DNA of 64,000 nucleotides from Paenibacillus sp. XY044 (lineage in GTDB: Bacteria > Bacillota > Bacilli > Paenibacillales > Paenibacillaceae), in the NCBI RefSeq assembly GCF_002257645.1, contig NZ_NQMO01000003.1:744001-808000 (forward strand), read 5' to 3'. Shown piece after piece: positions 25,124-33,602 of this stretch (positions are counted from its first letter, which is position 1; every line of letters begins with the position of its first letter). The position numbers were made by a program, and so were the translations under genes. The notes under the pieces are model-generated. The model saw only the letters and a list, made by a program, of their open reading frames with translations. It was not told the origin of the DNA and searched no databases.

Positions 25124-26008
25124 ATGAGTAAAGTTTGGCTTATTACAGGTAGCTCCCGGGGATTTGGACGCAGTCTTGCAGAAGCGGTACTGGCAAAAGG
25201 AGATCAGCTGGTTGCGACAGCCCGCAACACAGAACAAATCGCCGATCTTGCAGCACGCTATGGCAGCCAAGTGCGGATCGTTCAGCTGGATGTAAACCGG
25301 TTCGAGCAGGCTGAGGCTGCCGTACATGCCGCCTTCGAAACGTTCGGACGTTTGGATGTTCTTGTGAATAATGCGGGTTACGGCAACATTTCTTCCATTG
25401 AAGAAACCCCGATGGAAGACTTCCGGGCTCAGTTGGAAACGAACCTTTGGGGCGTCATTAACGTAACGAAAGCAGCGCTTCCGCATCTGAGAGCGCAGGG
25501 TCACGGACATATTATCCAATTCTCCTCCATCGGCGGCCGCATAGGCGCGCCCGGTCTAGGACCCTACCAAACAGCAAAGTGGGCGGTAGAGGGATTCTCC
25601 GAGGTCCTTTCCAAAGAAGTCGGACCGCTTGGTTTAAAGGTTACGTTGATCGAACCAGGTGGTTTCCGTACCGATTGGGCGGGTTCCTCAATGAAGCATA
25701 TTGAGCCTATTGACGATTATAAAGACACCGTAGGCGGTCATTTGAAACATGCTCGCGAGACTACCGGCAAGGAGAACGGTGATCCGGACAAAGCTGCGCA
25801 AGCGATCATTTCCGTTGTGAATGAGGAAAACCCGCCGCTTCGCTTACCGCTTGGAAGCGACGCCGTTGCGATCGCAAACGCGGTGGACATGGGCAAATTA
25901 GAAGAGACCAAGCGCTGGGAGAAGCTCAGCCTTTCGACGGACTTTGAAGCAAGAGAATTAGATCCGGAGGTATCGCGCATGATTAACGAGCCAAGATTAC
26001 AACAATAA
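25124..26008 (+). CDS. SDR family oxidoreductase
   Basis: A 294-residue short-chain dehydrogenase. NADP-binding turn TGSSRGFGRS (8-17), NNAGYGN (91-97), catalytic Ser in FSSIGGR, and YQTAK with Tyr and Lys of the active site; the following TLIEPGGFRTDWAG is usual for the NADP-dependent group to which many ketone/aldehyde reductases belong. GAGGAGG lies before ATG 25124. Cotranscribed with the ABM-domain gene (13-base gap), and controlled by the palindrome-rich promoter upstream, suggesting a role in handling a reactive carbonyl or xenobiotic. Confidence 0.9.
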   Translation: MSKVWLITGSSRGFGRSLAEAVLAKGDQLVATARNTEQIADLAARYGSQVRIVQLDVNRFEQAEAAVHAAFETFGRLDVLVNNAGYGNISSIEETPMEDFRAQLETNLWGVINVTKAALPHLRAQGHGHIIQFSSIGGRIGAPGLGPYQTAKWAVEGFSEVLSKEVGPLGLKVTLIEPGGFRTDWAGSSMKHIEPIDDYKDTVGGHLKHARETTGKENGDPDKAAQAIISVVNEENPPLRLPLGSDAVAIANAVDMGKLEETKRWEKLSLSTDFEARELDPEVSRMINEPRLQQ

Positions 26009-26021
26009 GGGAGTAAGCGAG

Positions 26022-26378
26022 ATGATTCAAATATCAAAGAACGGCGAAGTTGTGACTTTGATCAATGTGTTCACAGTAGATCCGGCTAATCAAGACCGGC
26101 TGATCGAGTTACTGACCGATGCAACGAATGTTTCCGTTCGATTCGCCCCGGGATTTATTACGTGTGTTCTCCATCGAAGTACGGACGGAACTAAGGTTAC
26201 CATGTATTCTCAATGGAGAAGCGCCGAAGATTATCAAGCCATGCGCAACGACCCCAGACCTCTTCCTTATCTTCAGGAAGCTGTAAAGATCGCTAAGTTT
26301 GAACCGGGGATGTATGAAATCGCTTCAATTACAGGTGCTGAATATGTAATCGACGGAGGAACCGTCCCGACCGTCTAA
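26022..26378 (+). CDS. Antibiotic biosynthesis monooxygenase (ABM) domain protein
   Basis: A 118-residue dimeric alpha/beta-barrel protein of the ABM superfamily: VVTLINVFTVDPANQDRLIELLTDA, PGFITCVLHRSTDGTKVTMYSQWRSAEDYQAM. Members oxidise quinol-like compounds without cofactor or degrade haem; many are of unknown activity. It lies 13 bases after the SDR gene, with AAGGGAG before the ATG, so the two are likely one detoxification unit regulated by TetR. Confidence 0.85.
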   Translation: MIQISKNGEVVTLINVFTVDPANQDRLIELLTDATNVSVRFAPGFITCVLHRSTDGTKVTMYSQWRSAEDYQAMRNDPRPLPYLQEAVKIAKFEPGMYEIASITGAEYVIDGGTVPTV

Positions 26379-26498
26379 CTTGAAGGAATAAACAAAGTGA
26401 TTAGAAATGAAGCCGCATCCTCTGTATAAAATCGGGTATTTTTTATCCATAATAAGACAGCCTGACGACATTCCAAACATATAGAGGAGCAGATGCAA

Positions 26499-27152
26499 GT
26501 GAAAAATAAATGGCTTAAGGCATTGCTTTTAACCTTGACGCTTATTTTCAGCATCACGCAGTTCGCAATACCAACACACGCGATGGTAAACGAGAAGAAA
26601 GATTCGGTTTGTATAAGCCCTAGAATGGTGCAGCTTAAAGTCGATATGCAGAAGGTTTGGATCGACCATACCATTTGGACGAGAAGCTATATTGTTAGCG
26701 CCATTTCGAACCGTCCGGATCAGAAGGACGTATTGGACCGGCTCCTGCGGAACCAGCAGGACATCGGCAATGTGATCAAACCGTATTACGGGGAAGCCGC
26801 CGGCAATAAGCTGGCTCAAATTCTGAGAGAACATATTCTGATTGCAGGGAAAATTGTAGCGGCAGCCAAAGCAGGTAATCAGGCGGATGTGCAAAAGTTA
26901 GAAGCGGATTGGCATCGAAACGCCGACGATATCGCTAAATTTTTAAGCTCAGCGAACCCGAATTGGCAGTTTAAAACGCTGCAAGATATGCTGTATACGC
27001 ACCTCCAGTTAATTACGGAAATCGTCCTTAATTGTCTCAAGGGAGACTGGAAAGCGGATATCGCGGCAACCGACAAAAACGAGATCCATATGATTCATTT
27101 AGCGGACATCCTGACAGAAGGCATTGTCAAACAGTTTCCCGATAAATTTTAA
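26499..27152 (+). CDS. Secreted helical protein, function unknown
   Basis: About 217 residues with a signal peptide (KWLKALLLTLTLIFSITQF ... PTHA with cleavage after AHA-like THA), then four long helices carrying regularly placed His and acidic residues (WIDHTIWTRSYIV, LREHILIAGKIV, MLYTHLQLITEIV, IHMIHLADILTEG), suggesting a four-helix bundle that could bind metal. I do not recognise the family. GTG 26499 is preferred: GAGGAG lies 9 bases before it, but only 3 before the ATG at 26493. Homologues of similar layout occur in Bacillus as uncharacterised exported proteins. Confidence 0.65.
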   Translation: MKNKWLKALLLTLTLIFSITQFAIPTHAMVNEKKDSVCISPRMVQLKVDMQKVWIDHTIWTRSYIVSAISNRPDQKDVLDRLLRNQQDIGNVIKPYYGEAAGNKLAQILREHILIAGKIVAAAKAGNQADVQKLEADWHRNADDIAKFLSSANPNWQFKTLQDMLYTHLQLITEIVLNCLKGDWKADIAATDKNEIHMIHLADILTEGIVKQFPDKF

Positions 27153-27181
27153 TCAAACGCGATAGACAATGCAAAACAGAT

Positions 27182-27228
27182 AGCTTTTCATGACCTCCCG
27201 AAGGGGTGGCTGTGGAAAGCTTTTTTTC
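27182..27228 (+). terminator. Probable terminator between secreted protein and RIC gene
   Basis: AGCTTTTC near 27183 can pair with GGAAAGCT ending at 27222, with an inner ACC/GGT pair, followed by seven T. Confidence 0.55.
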
Positions 27229-27369
27229 TGCCGTGAATGTTTTCACATTTCGTTTGCATTTGGTATGACTGGAATCACATGGTTGGATTCGCAGATTCCT
27301 TATACTGGGTTTGTAAACAGAGATCTGCTTCAAGTTATGGGAATGAATCCACTACAGGAGGTCCTTTCT

Positions 27370-28089
27370 ATGAGTCAATTAACGCTTCAAACGCATGTTT
27401 CCGACATCGTCACGGCTGTACCGCAGTCAGCCGATCTGTTCCGTGCATTGCGCATCGATTTTTGCTGCGGTGGCAAAATCCCTCTGGAGGAGGCAGCCGC
27501 AAAACGGAAGCTCGATTCCAGTGCGGTTCTGCATCAGGCACGTATACTGGAGACGAAAATAGCGGAGTATCGGGATAGCCGACCTGGAGATCTGGCCGAA
27601 CCGGAGCTGATCGATTACATTCAGAACAAGCATCACGCCTTCTTGCGTGAAGAGCTTCCCGCGTTAACGCCATACGTGACGAAGCTGGCCCTCGTCCATG
27701 GGGAACATCATCCGGAGCTGCTGCGGGTGCAGGAGATATTCGCGGAATTGAAAAATGAATTGCTGACGCATACCGAAGATGAGGATCAAAACGTATTCCC
27801 GCAGATTCAGCAATGTATTGCAAAACCGAATTCGAATCATTCGGAGGGCCTACAGCCCCTTCTGTCAGAACTGGAGCAGGAGCATGAGCAGGCCGGAAAT
27901 CTGCTGAAAGAGCTGCGGGAAGTTACAAGCGATTTCGCGCTCCCCTCAGATGCTTGCGGCACGTACCGGCTCGTCTACCAGCGGCTTGGGCTGCTGGAAA
28001 AGGATACGTTCGAGCACATTCATTTGGAAAATAACGTACTGTTCGAGCGGGTTCGCGAGCGGTGCAATGGACAAGGACAACAGCGGTAA
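27370..28089 (+). CDS. scdA: Iron-sulfur cluster repair di-iron protein (RIC, ScdA/YtfE)
   Basis: A 239-residue RIC protein that repairs nitrosative- and oxidatively damaged Fe-S clusters. The N-terminal ScdA domain has ALRIDFCCGGKIPLEEAA (the CCGG motif); the hemerythrin-like domain contributes the di-iron ligands in NKHHAFLREELP, VHGEHHPEL, HTEDEDQNVFP, EQEHEQAG and HIHLENNVLFERV. Start at ATG 27370, with AGGAGG 9 bases upstream; a much longer open frame from 27190 lacks family similarity. It ends at a strong terminator, so it is monocistronic. NO- or oxygen-responsive control is expected, but I cannot identify a site. Confidence 0.92.
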   Translation: MSQLTLQTHVSDIVTAVPQSADLFRALRIDFCCGGKIPLEEAAAKRKLDSSAVLHQARILETKIAEYRDSRPGDLAEPELIDYIQNKHHAFLREELPALTPYVTKLALVHGEHHPELLRVQEIFAELKNELLTHTEDEDQNVFPQIQQCIAKPNSNHSEGLQPLLSELEQEHEQAGNLLKELREVTSDFALPSDACGTYRLVYQRLGLLEKDTFEHIHLENNVLFERVRERCNGQGQQR

Positions 28090-28092
28090 TAG

Positions 28093-28133
28093 AAGCCCCT
28101 TTTCTTCACGAGGTGAAGAGGGGGCTTTTTTTT
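28093..28133 (+). terminator. Terminator after RIC gene
   Basis: AAGCCCCTTTTCTTCAC / GTGAAGAGGGGGCTT hairpin with 3-base loop and eight T after it. Confidence 0.9.
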
Positions 28134-28347
28134 GTGCGAGGAAAGAAGGCGGTTGGGGTGAAGATGTGGTGCAAGATTCGGGTACAAAGCATGCTTCGAC
28201 TCCGGGAATTAGCCATAGGAGCTGCGGGAGAGGGAGGATTTATGCAGTGGTTCGCCGTATTTTTTGTGTTTCTGTCCCGTTCATGGGCTTGAGGCACCAA
28301 AATAAACCACCGGATCACCGGTTTACAAAGAAGGGGTGCTAAGCTTC

Positions 28348-28981
28348 GTGCTGTGGAAGTTCCTTTCCTATTACAAACCATATAAAACCCTGTTTTTGGT
28401 CTCGCTTTTACGAAGCGGATTCCGGAACCATTACCGTTGACGGCATCGATATCACACGAATGAAGCTGGCTTCCCTGCGAGGTCAAATCGGAATTGTCCA
28501 GCAGGACGTCTTCTTATTCTCCGGCACGATCCGCGAGAATATCGCTTACGGTCAGTTGGATGCCTCGGAAGCGGACATATGGAGAGCCGTTCGGCGTGCC
28601 CGACTGGACGACTTTATCCGTTCGCAGCCGGAGGGGCTCGAGACCGTCATTGGCGAACGCGGAGTTAAGCTGTCCGGCGGACAAAAACAGCGGCTTGCGA
28701 TTGCCCGGATGTTCCTGAAAAACCCGCCGATCCTCATTCTGGATGAAGCGACATCCGCGCTGGATACCGAAACGGAGAAAGCGATTCAACAATCGCTGAG
28801 CGAGCTGTCGGAAGGTCGGACGACACTGATCATCGCGCACCGACTTGCCACGATCAAGAACGCTGACCGCATCGTGGTCGTCACGGAGCAGGGCATCACC
28901 GAGCAAGGGAAGCATCAGGAATTGGTGGCCGCCGGAGGGGTGTACAGCAAGCTTCATGATGCTCAGTTCGGTTCCTTTTAA
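28348..28981 (+). pseudogene. ABC exporter (fused TMD-NBD) with large internal deletion
   Basis: A normal start remains: GAAGGGGTG then GTG 28348, coding LWKFLSYYKPYKTLFLVSLL, the first residues and start of membrane helix 1 of a multidrug-type half transporter. The sequence then jumps, with a frame change near 28403, to RFYEADSGTITVDGIDITRM and the rest of the ATPase: Q-loop IGIVQQDVFLFSGTI, signature LSGGQKQRLAIAR, Walker B ILILDEATSALD and H-loop IIAHRLAT. The Walker A loop and nearly all membrane helices (roughly 1.1 kb in relatives) are missing, so it cannot transport. The remaining open part from ATG 28460 (173 residues) would be an inactive fragment. Confidence 0.85.
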
Positions 28982-29093
28982 TTCGTATGCTGAAGCGGTA
29001 AATGAAAGTCATAAGCCAGTTTTTGAATAGAGAAGGAGAATATTAAAGACGATCGGCAAACTGCTGAGCAACTAAGCGGAAAGAAGGTGAGAG

Positions 29094-29117
29094 AGGGGGG
29101 CTGCCCCCTTTTTTTTA
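29094..29117 (+). terminator. Terminator after ABC pseudogene
   Basis: AGGGGG (29094-29099), loop GCTG, CCCCCT (29104-29109), followed by eight T. Confidence 0.7.
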
Positions 29118-29157
29118 TATTTTTTATGAGCAAGATTAAGGTCGAAGATGCTGTCAC

Positions 29158-29553
29158 TCATGAGATCTTTCTTTTCCTTTCAACGGAAGAAGAAGAATGG
29201 AAATAAGAACGTCCGAGCAGAAGGCCGCCAACGGCAAAAACAACCGACAACCAGATGCCACTTCCGCTCGTAGCTATATACGTAGGAAACGCGATATTGA
29301 TGGTGACTTTCAGAGCGACCAAAACGATGAGAGTCCCGACGATCCAGAACGTCCTCTTGCCCGACCCGATTTGCCCCCGTTTATTGAGAAGGAGCACCCA
29401 GCCTTGAATCATCCCGGCGACGATGCCCAACATCATTCCTAACAACAGTAAAATCCATTCGATCATTCCAATGCCATTCATCGTCAATCCCCATACCACT
29501 CCGGCAATAAGCAGCACCGATCCGATGATAAGCGTTCGATTTAAACCTTTCAT
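29158..29553 (-). CDS. Small four-helix integral membrane protein
   Basis: A 131-residue protein with four hydrophobic segments: LIIGSVLLIAGVVWGL, EWILLLLGMMLGIVAGMI, FWIVGTLIVLVALKV and IWLSVVFAVGGLLLG. The tail SYFHSSSSVERKRKIS is basic and cytosolic if the N-terminus is inside. ATG 29553 has an AGGAG site 8-9 bases upstream; a longer frame from 29640 does not. No functional family is recognised. An ATTGTG/CACAAT repeat at 29658-29682 stands where an operator would be. Confidence 0.7.
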   Translation of the reverse strand: MKGLNRTLIIGSVLLIAGVVWGLTMNGIGMIEWILLLLGMMLGIVAGMIQGWVLLLNKRGQIGSGKRTFWIVGTLIVLVALKVTINIAFPTYIATSGSGIWLSVVFAVGGLLLGRSYFHSSSSVERKRKIS

Positions 29554-29657
29554 GACAATCAACTCCTCGTAATATTTGCGAATATTCTTGCCCGGAATAC
29601 GTCTCTTTTGTTCAGATTTCGAATATCGAAAGCCGGTCATACTTCCTCCTCGTTAAA

Positions 29658-29682
29658 ATTGTGTATATCGTGTATGCACAAT
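29658..29682 (-). promoter_or_regulatory. Inverted repeat upstream of membrane protein gene
   Basis: ATTGTG and CACAAT are separated by 13 bases (TATATCG-TGTATG core, itself partly symmetric). It lies 105 bases before the start codon of the minus-strand gene and could be a repressor site. Confidence 0.45.
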
Positions 29683-29740
29683 ATAACATGAAGTGATTTT
29701 TGGAGTCAACGATCATATGACGATGTCATCGAGGCAAAAT

Positions 29741-29792
29741 AAAACAGCAGCCGTCTAGGACTCGAAAAATAAAGTCGTAGACAGCTGCTGTT
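29741..29792 (-). terminator. Terminator of the PanE-like gene (minus strand)
   Basis: AAACAGCAGC...GTCTA and its complement near 29773-29792 form a long hairpin with A/T-rich flanks on both sides; on the minus strand it ends in TTTTATTTT, 40 bases after the stop at 29829. Confidence 0.8.
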
Positions 29793-29828
29793 TGTTATGG
29801 CGTAATCCGGGGTGAGGCGAGGGTGGAG

Positions 29829-30722
29829 TTATCGTCGAACAGACAGCTTTTCATGAAATTTCTGATCCAGCAACAAGATTTCTGCTTTCTGGCTTACGGC
29901 ATGATCCCCAAGCTTTACATCAATGATAAAATCATTGCTTAACATCTGTTGGTACTTCGTTATAATATCTTGTTCAGACCATTCTCCCATGGACTTCGTT
30001 TCAGGCGGAATGACCGGGATTCCGGCTTGCTCGACCAGTCGAAGATTTTGTTTAATGTCTGCTGCGATCTTGCTGAGCGAGCTTTCGCTTCTTGCTGTCT
30101 CCAGATCCACCATTCCGTCGTCCGTATAGAAATGCTTGTTAACCACAGCGAGCGCCGCATGGGAAACATGGAAGGCATAAATGTTATCTTGTACCTCGTA
30201 ATGCAAACCCGCCGTTTCAAGTACTTTGGCCAGCTCTTTTACTCTTTCACTTGTTTGTCCATTCATTTCGCCAAAAATGGTCCCTTGATGTTTTTCCGAA
30301 CCGAATTGCGCGTATAAAACCTCCTCTTTCATGTCTCCGCCTGCCCCAGGAAATCCTGGGAGCAGCCGGTCTCCCACGATTTCAAGCCAGGGTTCATAAC
30401 CGATGGTATTGGTCAAGGTGACGATCGTTTGGCTCTGGTTATTCTTGATCGCGGATAGGGCGGATTCGGCTTGATCATACCGTACAGGAACAAAGATGAA
30501 ATCGTAAATATCATCGTCTTCAAGCTTCTCGATCGTCTTGACCGATATTTGCTTTATCTCTCCATGATCGTTGTATCGCAGTCCGTTCTTTTGGAGTGCG
30601 TCCAGCCTCTTTCCGCGAGCCAGCAATGTGACATCGAATCCCGACTGTGCGAATCGGAGGGCGTATGTGCTGCCAATCACACCGGCTCCAAATATCAAGA
30701 GTCTATTTTGCTTTGTCTTCAC
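29829..30722 (-). CDS. Ketopantoate reductase (ApbA/PanE) family protein
   Basis: A 297-residue NADP-dependent reductase of the PanE family. The Rossmann motif is LLIFGAGVIGSTYALRFAQSG, and FVPVRYDQAESALSAI replaces the usual VK-rich segment; the PanE catalytic Lys (normally in the KxxxN helix) may be K195 in ALAVVNKHFY, but the Cys/Asn context differs from true PanE. It is therefore probably a paralogue acting on another 2-oxo-acid or ketone. Divergent from the TetR gene at 30883 with 160 bases between, a common regulator/target arrangement. Confidence 0.85.
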   Translation of the reverse strand: MKTKQNRLLIFGAGVIGSTYALRFAQSGFDVTLLARGKRLDALQKNGLRYNDHGEIKQISVKTIEKLEDDDIYDFIFVPVRYDQAESALSAIKNNQSQTIVTLTNTIGYEPWLEIVGDRLLPGFPGAGGDMKEEVLYAQFGSEKHQGTIFGEMNGQTSERVKELAKVLETAGLHYEVQDNIYAFHVSHAALAVVNKHFYTDDGMVDLETARSESSLSKIAADIKQNLRLVEQAGIPVIPPETKSMGEWSEQDIITKYQQMLSNDFIIDVKLGDHAVSQKAEILLLDQKFHEKLSVRR

Positions 30723-30882
30723 GATGATTCCTTCCTTTCAGCTAAATCATCAGAGATTGCTTAAACAACATCTGTTGGGTAAAATAATAGTATCGTATGC
30801 TTATGATTTCAACAGGCAGAAGAGGCGAAGAGTTGCATAGACAACACATTGTGAAATTTGATGTTTAAGTAGGAGGATAGAT

Positions 30883-31458
30883 ATGGTAAATCAGCGGGAT
30901 CCGAGGGTTTTGCGCACACGGCAGTTGATCAGGGAAGCGTTCAGAGCGCTGCTGCAAAGTAAGGGATTTGATTCAATAACCATTAACGACATCGCACAGC
31001 GGGCAACCATTAACCGTGCCACCTTTTATGCGCATTATGAAGACAAGTATGCTTTGCTGGAAGAAATCACAGAACAGGCTTTTCGCGAGAGGATTCCTGA
31101 ACAAGTGCTGGATGCGCGCGAGTTTACGGCTGAAATTTGTGACCAGCTGATCTTGATGACTTTCAACTACATTGTAGATTATTATCGGATTTGCAGAGTG
31201 GATTCCAAATCGATTGCAACGCTTGTGGATGACAAAATAAAGAAATTGCTGCAGCAAACGATAGAAAACATCTTACAGAAAGGGGATACCCACCAAATAG
31301 CAGATCACCGTCATGCAAAGATCATTTCGGCGATGACCGGCTCTGCGATCTATGGCGCTGCTCATTCTTGGTTAACGGACGGAGAGAATGACCGAACCGA
31401 TTTACTTGTGGGCATTGTTCGTCCCTATGTGATGACCGGTCTCCGGTGTGGCAAATAA
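30883..31458 (+). CDS. TetR family transcriptional regulator
   Basis: A 191-residue TetR-type protein. DNA-binding part: RTRQLIREAFRALLQSKGFDSITINDIAQRATINRATFYAHYEDKYALLEEI; the C-terminal half (TetR_C_11-like, with LTDGENDRTDLLVGIVRPYVMTGL) would bind the inducer. AGGAGG lies before ATG 30883. It is divergent from the PanE-like reductase, which it probably controls, and its 3' end overlaps the LysR gene tail-to-tail by 34 bases. Confidence 0.9.
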   Translation: MVNQRDPRVLRTRQLIREAFRALLQSKGFDSITINDIAQRATINRATFYAHYEDKYALLEEITEQAFRERIPEQVLDAREFTAEICDQLILMTFNYIVDYYRICRVDSKSIATLVDDKIKKLLQQTIENILQKGDTHQIADHRHAKIISAMTGSAIYGAAHSWLTDGENDRTDLLVGIVRPYVMTGLRCGK

Positions 31459-32306
31459 TCTATAAACCGCTTGACTGCGAGTGGTGCGGACTCCTTATCT
31501 TTCAATGCAAGACCGATTCTGCGGTAAGCCGGTACTTCAAGTTCCTTGACCACAATGTGATAGGGGGTCCGCTTCAGAATGAGCTCCGGCAAAATGCTGA
31601 TGCCCAGACCGCTTTCTACCATTGCCATGATGGCATAATCATCCCATGTCGTAAACAGTACTTTCGGTTCAATACGACACCGCTCAAAAATATCCGAAAT
31701 TTCAGTTTTCTCGCCTTTTTCCAAAAGCATAAATGGAAATTCGCCTAATGCCTGGACAGGAAAACGATCGCAATTGGCCAGTGGGTGATTTTCCGGGAGG
31801 ATGACAAGCAGCTTGTCCTGCTCCAAAAAGATCGTTTCCAATTTGGGATGCGTGGGAAGCCGGAGAAAACCGCAATCTACTCGCCCTTCTAATATCCATC
31901 TTTCGATTTCTGTATAGTCACCAAGTAAAAGCTCGTATTCAACGCGGGGATATTTTTTTTGAAATGCCTTGATGATGTTCGGCAGCCAATGGGTAGCTAC
32001 GCTTGAAAACGTTCCAATTCGAATGAATCCGGATTGAAGCCCGTGCAATTCATCGATTTGTGTTTGTAATCTCTGATATTCGTTGCACACACTTTTTGCG
32101 TAAGGAAGCAGCTTAAGACCTTCGGAAGTAAGGCGTACGCCAGAACGTCCACGCTCGAGCAGAGAAACCCTCCATTCCGCTTCCAAATCGTTAATCATAC
32201 GGCTGATCCCCGACTGTGAATAGCTTAATGCTTCTGCCGCTTTCGTAAAGCTTCCATACTCCACTGTTTTGACCAATGCTAAATACTTCTGGATATTCAT
32301 GTCCAT
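31425..32306 (-). CDS. LysR family transcriptional regulator
   Basis: A 293-residue LysR regulator: winged HTH (MNIQKYLALVKTVEYGSFTKAAEALSYSQSGISRMINDLE) and a two-subdomain effector-binding region (SGFIRIGTFSSVATHWLPNIIKAF; VVKELEVPAYRRIGLALKD). Start ATG 32306 follows GGAGGTGG at 5 bases; the ATG at 32324 is within the leader. It is divergent from the EamA transporter gene, with a candidate LysR-type dyad between (32353-32381), so it likely activates or represses that transporter. Confidence 0.9.
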   Translation of the reverse strand: MDMNIQKYLALVKTVEYGSFTKAAEALSYSQSGISRMINDLEAEWRVSLLERGRSGVRLTSEGLKLLPYAKSVCNEYQRLQTQIDELHGLQSGFIRIGTFSSVATHWLPNIIKAFQKKYPRVEYELLLGDYTEIERWILEGRVDCGFLRLPTHPKLETIFLEQDKLLVILPENHPLANCDRFPVQALGEFPFMLLEKGEKTEISDIFERCRIEPKVLFTTWDDYAIMAMVESGLGISILPELILKRTPYHIVVKELEVPAYRRIGLALKDKESAPLAVKRFIDYLPHRRPVIT

Positions 32307-32352
32307 CTTTTCCACCTCCAACATCTGGTTTTGTCATCTTTATAATGAGAAA

Positions 32353-32381
32353 CATTCGCTTTCGTAATAACGAAATGAATG
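32353..32381. promoter_or_regulatory. Nested inverted repeat between LysR and EamA genes
   Basis: TTCGTAATAACGAA (32361-32374) is a perfect dyad, itself flanked by CATTC (32353-32357) and GAATG (32377-32381). Its place 47 bases upstream of lysR is right for a LysR binding site acting on both divergent promoters. Confidence 0.6.
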
Positions 32382-32465
32382 ATACACTAATCCGCGATGA
32401 AACTCAACGGAAATGGATGCTTGCTGTTCGAAAGGTATGCATGGGTCCATGAAGGAGGTAAACAG

Positions 32466-32507
32466 ATGCGTAATCATATTGCACCACCGGAAGCACGGCA
32501 GCAGTAG
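32466..32507 (+). CDS. Candidate 13-residue leader peptide ahead of EamA transporter
   Basis: AAGGAGGT (32452-32459) stands 6 bases before ATG 32466, which opens a 13-codon frame, MRNHIAPPEARQQ and stop TAG. The stop lies within the left arm of an 11-bp inverted repeat (32504-32562). A near-ideal ribosome-binding site before such a short frame, followed by a hairpin and a transporter gene with a weak site of its own, is the layout of an attenuation leader. Contains a Pro-Pro pair, which can slow ribosomes. No homologue is known to me. Confidence 0.4.
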   Translation: MRNHIAPPEARQQ

Positions 32508-32562
32508 AATTTACTTTCCAGGTCACTACACTGAAAGTTGCTGGTCCTTCCGTAAATTCTAC
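32504..32562 (+). repeat. 11-bp inverted repeat in EamA leader
   Basis: GTAGAATTTAC (32504-32514) and GTAAATTCTAC (32552-32562) are exact complements with 37 bases between. In RNA the stem would sit between the leader peptide and the transporter start at 32620. Confidence 0.65.
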
Positions 32563-32619
32563 GGTGTGTAAGGTAGGCTCTTTGGTCACCATCATATTAG
32601 TAGAAAGCAGGAATATGAA

Positions 32620-33504
32620 GTGAAGGAAAAAATATATTTTGTCTTGTCGATGATCATTTTCGGCGCCGTTGGCGTGTTCGCCAAGTATATCAACATGACT
32701 TCCAGTGAAATAGCGTTTTTTTTAAGTTTGATCGGCGGCCTGATGCTGCTAGCCGTCTTTGTATGGACAAAGCAGAAAGTGCCATGGCAGAAGGTAAGAA
32801 AAAATGCTGCAGCTCTGTTCATTGCGAGCGCGGCCTTGAGCGGCAACTGGATCTTTCTGTTTCAGGCGTACAAGGAAACAACGATTGCCAATGCGGCATT
32901 GAGCTATTATTTTGCACCTGTTATGGTGATTATGCTGTCGCCTTTTGTGCTGAAAGAAAAGCTATCGCTCAAAAAGGCGGTATGTATTTGCATTGCAATG
33001 CTGGGCTTGTTCTTCATTTTGCAGAACGGCAGGCTGGAAACAATCGGCCATCAACTGCTAGGCATCGGCTACGGACTAGTCGCGGCATGTTTCTATGCCA
33101 TTTTGACGCTAGTCAATAAATTTATTCGGGACCTGGATGGGATGGCAAATACGCTGCTGCAGCTTGGCTTGTCGGTTGTGATACTGTCACCGTTTGTGCT
33201 GACCACGAACGGCTTCCATTTCTCCTCCATCACAGGCAATACGTTGATATGGATGCTTGTGCTCGGTACCCTGCATGGCGGGGTTGGTTTTTATTTATTT
33301 TTTGCCGGAATGAAAGGGCTCAGGGGACAGAGCATTGCCGTATTGAGTTATATCGATCCCCTTACCTCATTGTTGATCTCAGTCTTGATCGTAGGAGAGA
33401 GGATGGCATTGCAGCAGCTGATCGGCGCAGTCTTGCTGTTGGGCTCCATTTGGATCGGTGAAACCGGCGTGAAGAGAAAAGAGGGGACGGTCTATAACGA
33501 CTGA
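32620..33504 (+). CDS. EamA/DMT family transporter
   Basis: A 294-residue drug/metabolite-transporter superfamily protein with ten hydrophobic helices in two EamA repeats (FVLSMIIFGAVGVFAKYINM; GIGYGLVAACFYAILTLVNKF), the second ending in DPLTSLLISVLIVGERM. Such proteins export amino acids, metabolites or drugs. GTG 32620 follows a weak AGCAGGA site, and an upstream frame ends in TGA overlapping this GTG, so expression may depend on events in the leader. Divergent from LysR, its likely regulator. Confidence 0.9.
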   Translation: MKEKIYFVLSMIIFGAVGVFAKYINMTSSEIAFFLSLIGGLMLLAVFVWTKQKVPWQKVRKNAAALFIASAALSGNWIFLFQAYKETTIANAALSYYFAPVMVIMLSPFVLKEKLSLKKAVCICIAMLGLFFILQNGRLETIGHQLLGIGYGLVAACFYAILTLVNKFIRDLDGMANTLLQLGLSVVILSPFVLTTNGFHFSSITGNTLIWMLVLGTLHGGVGFYLFFAGMKGLRGQSIAVLSYIDPLTSLLISVLIVGERMALQQLIGAVLLLGSIWIGETGVKRKEGTVYND

Positions 33505-33602
33505 ACATACAATCAACTCTATCTATTGTTGTAAATACAACAAAAATGATTTAATATTTATTAAGAGGATTGGTTCGTTAAAGAAGATAAGGAGCTGCGC
33601 AT

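Noticed and set aside
28164..28292. Possible small membrane protein (about 42 codons) with a GGGGTG site
   Set aside because: Weak site, no similarity, and it sits in the flank of an already decayed exporter gene.
32404..32595. Minus-strand open frame in the LysR/EamA intergenic region
   Set aside because: No ribosome-binding site; the inverted repeat produces similar codons on both strands.
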